A stretch of 64,000 nucleotides of DNA from Nosema muscidifuracis. Its lineage: Eukaryota; Microsporidia; Nosematidae. Below are positions 57,744 through 64,000 of this stretch, in pieces (the stretch's first letter is position 1; every line of letters begins with the position of its first letter). The position numbers and the translations under genes are program-made. The notes beneath the pieces were generated by a model, which saw nothing but the letters and a program-made list of their open reading frames with translations, was not told where the DNA came from and did not search any database. The DNA is taken from the NCBI GenBank assembly GCA_028335825.1, contig JAIOKI010000014.1, positions 186,001-250,000 of the forward strand. Direction: 5' to 3'.

Positions 57744-58526
57744 ATGGTACAAATTTGCAAATATAGTCAATTTTTACTTACAAATCCAAAAATACCAGAA
57801 AACTTTAATTGTAAAACATGTACACATGATCAACATCTATATATGTATATAGAATATGTTTACAACAAAGGTATAAAAGTTACAAATATAAAAAATTATT
57901 TAACACATCAGAATTGTAAAATAAGACACTCTGCTTTAATTTACTTACAAAAGTATTATGATAGTCCTATTCCTGTATTTATGCAAGATGATCCTTACTA
58001 TAAAATAAGAAAAATGTGCATAGAAAGTCTTCATAAAAATAAATTAATAAAATTTCTTGATGATGTAAATGATGAAATTGTACTAAAAAGTTTGGAAGTT
58101 CTTTATGATAGGTACTGTTTACATAAAAAATATTTTGATACCGAATATACATGTATCAATGATGAATACTTGATAGATGATGATACTGTACCTGATAAAC
58201 TTGATCTATATCTTCTTATAAAAAAATGTACTGTATTAATGACACATTCTAATAAGCAAATACGAATAATTAATTCAAAACTTTTATCTATATTTTATAA
58301 ACTTGATATTAAAACATTAACCAATTTACTTACTAAGAATATTGAGAGTGATATTTCTGGGACTATAGTTTATGGATTGGAAGATGAATGTAGTATTGTA
58401 AGAAAAAATACTATTATTTCATTGTACATATTTTATAAAAATACTATAAGAAAATGTCATGAAAAAACTAAAGAAATTAATAAAGAAAGAAAAATTGAAC
58501 GAAAAAAAGAAAGAAAAAATGACTAA
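57744..58526 (+). CDS. Integrator subunit 4-like HEAT protein, N-terminal part
   Basis: 260 residues ending in a frame break. HEAT-type helices with Ile-Arg-His-Ser-Ala-Leu, Tyr-Lys-Ile-Arg-Lys-Met-Cys and Ile-Arg-Ile-Ile-Asn-Ser precede Val-Tyr-Gly-Leu-Glu-Asp-Glu-Cys-Ser-Ile-Val-Arg, which lines up with His-Gly-Leu-Glu-Asp-Glu-x-x-x-Val-Arg of INTS4. The reading frame then enters a Lys/Glu/Arg repeat. It stops at 58526, while the coding sense passes to another frame (next entry). The slip lies at an A6 run, about 58514-58519: other copies of the repeat show the frame there is off by one base. Start firmly backed by CTCCCCTCATTTT. INTS4 joins INTS9/11 in the metazoan snRNA 3'-end cleavage module. 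Other HEAT proteins are possible. Confidence 0.6.
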   Translation: MVQICKYSQFLLTNPKIPENFNCKTCTHDQHLYMYIEYVYNKGIKVTNIKNYLTHQNCKIRHSALIYLQKYYDSPIPVFMQDDPYYKIRKMCIESLHKNKLIKFLDDVNDEIVLKSLEVLYDRYCLHKKYFDTEYTCINDEYLIDDDTVPDKLDLYLLIKKCTVLMTHSNKQIRIINSKLLSIFYKLDIKTLTNLLTKNIESDISGTIVYGLEDECSIVRKNTIISLYIFYKNTIRKCHEKTKEINKERKIERKKERKND

Positions 58527-59739
58527 AAAAGAAAGGGAAATTGAACTAAAAAAAGAAAGGAAAATTGAAAAGAAAAAAGAAAGACAAAGATTGAAAGAAA
58601 TTGATAAAGAAAAAATGACTAATAAAGAAAGGGAAATTGAACGAAAAAAAGAAAGGAAAATTGAAAGACAAAGATTGAAAGAAATTGATAAAGAAAAAAA
58701 AATTGATGAAGAAAAAATTACTAATAAAGAAAAGAAAATTGAACTAAAAAAAGAAAGAAAAATTGAAAGACAAAGATTGAAAGAAATTGATAAAGAAAAA
58801 ATTACTAATAAAGAAAGAAAAATTGATGAAGAAAAAATTACTAATAAAGAAATGAAAATTGATAAAGATAAAATGACTAATAGAGAAAGAAAAATTGATA
58901 AAGAAAAAAAGAATAAAAAAGAAAGAAAAATTGAACGAAAAAAAATAAAAAAAATTGATAAAGAAAATGAAATAATTAACATATCAGTAGAATATTTTGT
59001 GAATACTATGAACGATGAAGATGAAGAAGTTAGAAATACTGCCATTTATTTATTCTACAGATTGACCAATACATACAAATACAAAATGACAGATGATCTT
59101 ATTAAACAAATATCTTATAATCTAATAGAAGATAGTAAGTACAGTCTTATTGATAAATATCTTATAGGAATATTTACTAATATAAGATACAAATCTTCTG
59201 AAATATTAACATATGTTATTGAAAAAATGAAGAACAAACTTGATAACAAATATTTAGTGAACACTTTATACAAAATATTCATTAATAACCTTTCTCTAGT
59301 ACACGATAAATTTTATTATTATACTCGATTTGCTGAACAAGAACAAGAATTAATCAACAAAGATTTCATAATTAAGATTTTAATTAATTATGTACTAAAA
59401 AAAGAGAAGAATATTAAGATCAATAAAAATATGAAAAAATATTTTGAATATATTGAGATACTTTTAGAAGATTACAATACTGATTCATTAATTAATAAGG
59501 ATTTAATATCTCTGATTGTTTCTATAAAATATAATTTGATGAATAATGAAAATGATTATTTATCATTATTAGATAGTCTTTATAAAAAAATATTAAAGAA
59601 TGACAAACAAGGAATTCTCAATTTGAGTCAAGAATATTCGAAATTTAATATAAATAGAAACCTTTTAAAAAACAAAAATATTTTGATGAATTTTATTAAA
59701 ACTCTCAGTTTGAATAAAATAAAAAAGAACCCTTCGTAA
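58459..59739 (+). CDS. Integrator subunit 4-like HEAT protein, C-terminal part (other frame)
   Basis: Same gene as the preceding entry, shifted by one base. True coding in this frame starts at about 58519; the ATG at 58459 is only an overlap. About 150 residues of tandem Lys/Glu/Arg repeat (units like Arg-Leu-Lys-Glu-Ile-Asp-Lys-Glu) lead into Ser-Val-Glu-Tyr-Phe-Val-Asn-Thr-Met-Asn-Asp-Glu-Asp-Glu-Glu-Val-Arg. This aligns with Leu-Val-Asp-Met-Phe-Asn-Asp-Glu-Ile-Glu-Glu-Val-Arg of INTS4, exactly the next repeat expected after the N-terminal part. Further helices continue to the end. No separate start element exists, so this is not an independent gene. Confidence 0.6.
   Translation: MKKLKKLIKKEKLNEKKKEKMTKKEREIELKKERKIEKKKERQRLKEIDKEKMTNKEREIERKKERKIERQRLKEIDKEKKIDEEKITNKEKKIELKKERKIERQRLKEIDKEKITNKERKIDEEKITNKEMKIDKDKMTNRERKIDKEKKNKKERKIERKKIKKIDKENEIINISVEYFVNTMNDEDEEVRNTAIYLFYRLTNTYKYKMTDDLIKQISYNLIEDSKYSLIDKYLIGIFTNIRYKSSEILTYVIEKMKNKLDNKYLVNTLYKIFINNLSLVHDKFYYYTRFAEQEQELINKDFIIKILINYVLKKEKNIKINKNMKKYFEYIEILLEDYNTDSLINKDLISLIVSIKYNLMNNENDYLSLLDSLYKKILKNDKQGILNLSQEYSKFNINRNLLKNKNILMNFIKTLSLNKIKKNPS
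58470..58975 (+). repeat. Purine-rich coding tandem repeat
   Basis: Almost pure A/G tract with units such as GAAAGACAAAGATTGAAAGA and AAAAATTGAA, encoding Lys/Glu/Arg/Ile helices. At least three larger units carry Arg-Gln-Arg-Leu-Lys-Glu-Ile-Asp. It splits two HEAT repeats that adjoin in INTS4, so it is an expansion inside a loop. Confidence 0.85.
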
Positions 59740-59871
59740 TGTGCAAAATCTAAAATTTATCTTTTTTATAATATCTCTGATTTTTTTACCAGCTAAGATT
59801 TCTTAAATTAAAAAAATGAAATTTTTAAGTTGTAACAAAAATTATTCTTAAATTTCATAAAATAATTAAAT

Positions 59872-60720
59872 TTAATTTCGAGAATTATTCGTCAAAAAAT
59901 TTAAGTCACTTATAATCTTCTCAATACTTTTAATATCATCATTATTAAAGAATTTATATGTACTGAAATCGATATCTTCATTTTTAAGAACTTTTGATAA
60001 ATCTTTCAATTTTTCCCTAAATTTTGAAATTTTTTTAACTCGTTCTTCGTAATTCTTAGCAGCTTCAATTTTTTTTTGCTTAATATATGCATCCAAATTT
60101 AAATATAAATTACGTTCGTCTTGAGAAATATTGATCCATTGATTTACAGCTTTATTACCAGCCTCATCTTGTTCAATTTTTAAGTCCTTGTAATATTTAT
60201 CTATAAATTCGTAATTCTTACCAATATTCTTTTGACAAGATAATGCTATTTTTTTTATATCTCTAGATATAAGGAGTAGATTTTGAGACAAATCAAATCT
60301 TCTTTTTTTCTCAAGTTTATAAAACTTATCTACCATCTTAAAATCTTCGTCATTTTTTTCTTGTTTAGGTACAGTTATAGGATCATTTATTTTAAGTTGT
60401 TCTATTCGTTCATAAATATTAGAATATTTTTCTCGATTATTTTTCTTAGATTCTTTAGCCACCACTTGAATCAGATTACTTACTCCAACCCTAGATGATG
60501 GTAGTAATGTGTAATTGATTATACTATAAATAAGTTGTTTCTTATTGTACGGTTTTTTTAAATTATATAATCTATTGAACGCTTCAGCAAAATGTCTAAC
60601 ATACCGCTTTTCAGAAAATCTTTGTAAATATTTTTTAATATTTTCGTTAGTGAATTCTGGTATGCTATTATGTAAATCATTGTCATTAATCAAATCTTCA
60701 ATATCTGAAATTTTCTCCAT
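59872..60720 (-). CDS. Helical protein of unknown function
   Basis: 282 residues, not recognised. Predicted all-helical, Lys/Asn/Glu-rich; it starts with an acidic segment, then aromatic-basic helices (Tyr-Val-Arg-His-Phe-Ala-Glu-Ala-Phe-Asn-Arg-Leu-Tyr) and a long coiled stretch at about 190-240. No signal peptide, membrane helix or cysteine pairs. The ATG is preceded by ATGGT, a weak G-rich element, not the C-rich one. Convergent with the HEAT gene. Confidence 0.65.
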   Translation of the reverse strand: MEKISDIEDLINDNDLHNSIPEFTNENIKKYLQRFSEKRYVRHFAEAFNRLYNLKKPYNKKQLIYSIINYTLLPSSRVGVSNLIQVVAKESKKNNREKYSNIYERIEQLKINDPITVPKQEKNDEDFKMVDKFYKLEKKRRFDLSQNLLLISRDIKKIALSCQKNIGKNYEFIDKYYKDLKIEQDEAGNKAVNQWINISQDERNLYLNLDAYIKQKKIEAAKNYEERVKKISKFREKLKDLSKVLKNEDIDFSTYKFFNNDDIKSIEKIISDLNFLTNNSRN

Positions 60721-62413
60721 ACCATAAACATAATTTATTTTTTTAAAATACTTTATAAATTGACATATGATTAATTAATTTATATATTTAAACTAAAAGA
60801 TTTATAAACTGTTATATAATCAATAAACTTTAAATTTAACTACATGAATTTATAAATTTCATATGATTAATATATTTTCGTTTTATTAAAAATATGACAG
60901 TTGTTCGAATAGAATGTTCTAAATAAAAAAATAAAATGATCAGTATCAGAAATAAAATTAATAATTAAGCTTTTATTATTCAGGTTAGTAACATTGATAT
61001 ATTCACTGAATGTTAGGAAAAGATTATTAATTTTTTATCAATTAAAAATACATAATAGAAGTTTAAAATGTATGATTTTAAGAGTATCTTATATTCGTTA
61101 ATTTAGTATCATATTTTAATATTTAATTCTATAAAAATACAAGCTAAAGGTTATTTTATAAATATATAAAATGTTTGAAATTTTATCCCTACAAAAAGGT
61201 ATTCCTGGATGAGAAAATAAAATATTTAATTAATGAATAATCTGAATTAGTTTGAGTATTTTCTGTTTTGAGAATAAAAAATATTTATTTAATGAATTAA
61301 TCTGAATTTATAAAATAATTAATTAAATATATTTAATTTATTTCATGTAATCTGTATTTTTAAATAATTTTAATATTTTTCATTTAACGTTTTTTAGTTT
61401 ATTTTTAAAATAAGGACTAAATTTTCTAAAAAAATTAAGATAATTTTCTTCCTTAGATTTTGGTCTAAGATTTATTTATATACCTCGCTTAGGATACCAA
61501 TAAAAATAAAATTATATCTTCCTCTTTATAAACATTAGAAAACTTCTTAATAAATTTTCTATTCTTAAATGACTGCGTATAGTTAATATTAAATTTTTTA
61601 TTGCATTATTAATTTAATTTATTGTTTTTTTTTCTGTATTCCTGATTTAATTACATATTTTTTATTTAAATCTTCTTTGTTAAAATTAGCAATATTTATC
61701 AAAAGATTAGCTATTTTACATACCAACTTCGTAAAAAATTTCAAAAACTTTTCTTCTTATTTTTATATTGTTTTACATCAAATCAAACATTTCATTTAAT
61801 ACTTTTCTCTAATCAATTCTTTCTCTTTGTCTTCATAAACTTTCTTTTTTAATTCTATATTACTAATATATGTAATATTATAAGAACTATGACGATTTAT
61901 CAGCAGATTACTAAAATTACTGAGTTAAGAAAAATCTTTTTCAAAATTTAATGTTAAAATTATTTTCGCAATCTTGATTATTACTTAACAAATACTTTTT
62001 ATCATCAACATAAAAATTATTTAAAATATTGATTAATATTATTTCCTTTAAATATTTATCCACATACCTTTTTATTTAATTTATAGTTTTTTTCAATAAT
62101 ATTTTTTATACGTTAAAATTTAATTTAACTAAGTTTTGTTTAATAAATTTTAATATAAATTTTCTGTCAAAATACATCAAGTTCTAAAAAATCATAAAGT
62201 CAATACAAAGAAAAGAATTTTCTAAAAGTTAAACAAACTTCAAATTTTTAATAAGATAAATTTTAGATAATGGCGTAATAATCAATATTTAAACAAATAT
62301 AAATTATTTTATGTATAGTTTGTAAAATATGACGTAATTTCTAATAATAAACAAACTTTAGATTTTTAATTAAAAAATTAAGCACACAAAATATAAATTA
62401 GAAGAAAATATAT
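60721..62413. other. Intergenic, 1.7 kb; no gene seen
   Basis: A+T-rich spacer with direct repeats around 61190-61370 (AATAAAATATTTAATTAATGAA units). Nothing codes; no start element with an ORF above ten codons. Confidence 0.5.
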
Positions 62414-63847
62414 TTAATCAGAATTAAATTCCAATACATAATCTAATTCTTCACTGCTATCTGAATCATCATTATTTTCACTTAAATTAGATAACTTATT
62501 TTTTATAATAGTATCTATCAAAGTATAAGTCTGTTCAATTTCTAAATCAAAAGCACTCTTATTTTTTATAATTTTTGTAAATAAGGAAATTAAACAATCA
62601 AAATTCTTTTCTAAGTTGATCGTCTTAATTGCTTCATCTAATTTTTGTATCCAATTATTTTCTATAGAAAGAATGGTTTCAGATAAATAAATATTTTCAA
62701 ATACCTTACACAAAATAATTATAAGATAAAATCCATCAAAAGATTCATAACAAGTTTCTATGAAAATATTTATGTTAAGATCAATATCTTTAGATTCTAT
62801 AATTCTTAAAATTTCATCAGCTTCCTTTTTATTATTAAGTTGGTATAACCTATCAATTTCATCTTTTGAAAAATGTGTCACATTCTCCAAAAAATTTATA
62901 AAGAGAATTCCATATTCTACATTATAATCATTAAATATTTTTTTAACTGTCATTTCTAATATATTTTTTGGTAATGATATATATAACATATAAATTGAAA
63001 TGAGATCATCTGTAGTTAACTTAGTACAAAATTTAAAAAATTTTGATATTACTTTATAATTTCTGTTTTCGTATCTAATACTATTATTTGGAGTTTTTAA
63101 ATAATTTAGATATTTAGTATTGCATTTAAGAAAGTCTATACGAAAATCTTCTTCTAAAATATATTTACCAATTTTGTTGTATGAGTGGAAATCAAAATGT
63201 TTGAACAAATAATTAATTACTTGTTTCTTATTCAATGTAAAACATTTTTTAGAAAGAAGCTTTGATATAAAAATAGATTCTAAATTCAGCTTTTTTTTTG
63301 ATAAATTTATGTAAGAAAAATTAGTCAAATTCTGTACATAAATTTCTATATTGGAAGATCTTTTTTTGAAAATACAACTGCTTGATGATTGAGGGATCGA
63401 TAAATTCTGTAAAACTTGTATTTTCATATTTTTTTGACTTGCTTCTTTTATAAGAATATTATAAAAATCTTCTGAAAGTGTATTAGTAGATTGTAAAATG
63501 TCTAATGTAATGTATGAATCTGTATTATAAATTTTTTTTATATTCATCAATATATTAGAAATTAGATCAGAAATATCAGAAAAACGGATTTTTTCTTTTG
63601 AATGAGTATTTGTGGAACAAGAAGAACATTCAAAACAATCTTTCTGACTGTTATACATATTAGGATAGTAATAAGCTTGGTATCCATCTTTATTATAAGT
63701 AAGTACTACTCTCATAAATTTTGTATCATCATATCTAGTCATAGTACGATATTTCTTTTGAAAAAGTCTGTCATTAAAATTGTTTTGAATCAAATTATTT
63801 ATGTTCATGTAAACAGCACTGATCTGTAGCAAATAAATGAGTAACAT
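62414..63847 (-). CDS. Secreted protein of unknown function
   Basis: 477 residues, not recognised. Residues 1-14 (Leu-Leu-Ile-Tyr-Leu-Leu-Gln-Ile-Ser-Ala-Val-Tyr) form a short signal peptide. Cys-Phe-Glu-Cys-Ser-Ser-Cys near 72-78 may bind metal or form disulfides. The rest is helical and rich in Asn/Lys/Ile, ending in a Ser/Asp/Glu tail (Asp-Asp-Ser-Asp-Ser-Ser-Glu-Glu). ATG preceded by TACCCTC, a proper start element. No similarity to the SP-RING-like trio was seen. It could be a spore-wall, polar-tube or exported protein; no evidence distinguishes these. Confidence 0.75.
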   Translation of the reverse strand: MLLIYLLQISAVYMNINNLIQNNFNDRLFQKKYRTMTRYDDTKFMRVVLTYNKDGYQAYYYPNMYNSQKDCFECSSCSTNTHSKEKIRFSDISDLISNILMNIKKIYNTDSYITLDILQSTNTLSEDFYNILIKEASQKNMKIQVLQNLSIPQSSSSCIFKKRSSNIEIYVQNLTNFSYINLSKKKLNLESIFISKLLSKKCFTLNKKQVINYLFKHFDFHSYNKIGKYILEEDFRIDFLKCNTKYLNYLKTPNNSIRYENRNYKVISKFFKFCTKLTTDDLISIYMLYISLPKNILEMTVKKIFNDYNVEYGILFINFLENVTHFSKDEIDRLYQLNNKKEADEILRIIESKDIDLNINIFIETCYESFDGFYLIIILCKVFENIYLSETILSIENNWIQKLDEAIKTINLEKNFDCLISLFTKIIKNKSAFDLEIEQTYTLIDTIIKNKLSNLSENNDDSDSSEELDYVLEFNSD

Positions 63848-64000
63848 GAGGGTAATAGAATTTTAAATTAAAAAAATAAAAAATTTAGTACATCAAAAAA
63901 ATATTTTCTATATGATTTATATTTTAGATATTTCTCTTTAAGAATAAAAATTTCAATATCAAGTAAATTTTACAATTATTTTGTTATTTAATTATATAAG

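Noticed and set aside
58419-59045. Reverse-strand 208-codon ORF over the purine-rich repeat
   Set aside because: Mirror of the A/G-rich repeat, giving a monotonous Ser/Leu/Phe/Ile chain.

Overview
This window is strongly A+T-rich eukaryotic nuclear DNA that reads as a microsporidian genome of the Nosema/Vairimorpha type. The evidence is: very short, almost intron-free genes; reduced versions of conserved eukaryotic proteins (a 65-residue TFB5, a 336-residue Sua5, a 165-residue Rad18-like protein); dispersed 5S rRNA genes; and, above all, a C-rich element (CCC, CCCC or CCCTT) lying 0-12 bases before the ATG of almost every gene. That element is the known microsporidian start-site signal. I used it to choose starts, and in five genes it moves the start to an internal ATG. 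The species cannot be fixed from the sequence alone.

Layout. 0-8 kb: a probable ISD11 (mitosomal Fe-S assembly) with a disturbed 5' end, a DDT-domain chromatin protein, a cullin, and a thioredoxin-fold ER protein (PDI-like). 8-17 kb: a gene-poor stretch with two paralogous membrane-anchored proteins of unknown function, each followed by a reverse-strand 5S rRNA gene, which suggests an old duplication of a gene-plus-5S unit. 17-36 kb: a dense housekeeping block with NSE1-like, NOP56, SUA5, RAD2/XPG, TFB5, NOG2, an NCS-1-like EF-hand protein, a WD40 protein, an EME1-like protein, tRNA-Glu, proteasome beta-2, La, a DeSI/PPPDE peptidase, Lunapark, a RAD18-like ligase and a spindle-pole-type coiled coil. 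37-43 kb: three tandem paralogues, each with a signal peptide and a C-terminal SP-RING-like zinc site. These are the strongest candidates for something undescribed. 40.9-41.1 kb holds a GC-rich, hairpin-forming island that is probably an unassigned ncRNA. 43-46.3 kb: a gene desert. 46.3-64 kb: a large Asn-rich protein, an ATRIP/Lcd1-like protein, a possible arrestin-fold (Rgp1-like) protein, CAF-1 large subunit, POP5, a PIP kinase, deoxyhypusine synthase, an Integrator-subunit-4-like HEAT protein broken in frame, and two unknowns.

Functional picture. Genome maintenance and chromatin are over-represented (RAD2, TFB5, EME1-like, RAD18-like, NSE1-like, ATRIP-like, CAF-1, DDT protein). RNA and ribosome biogenesis follow (NOP56, NOG2, La, POP5, 5S, tRNA-Glu, SUA5, deoxyhypusine synthase), then ubiquitin/SUMO-linked turnover (cullin, RAD18-like, proteasome, DeSI, SP-RING-like trio) and ER proteins (PDI, Lunapark). 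Most genes stand alone or in head-to-head pairs with 0.1-0.4 kb between them. No operons, CRISPR arrays or clear transposable elements were found. Intergenic DNA is mostly short direct repeats of A+T-rich units. Four loci show one-base frame disturbances or an in-frame stop, mostly at A/T homopolymers. These may be assembly indels or real decay.
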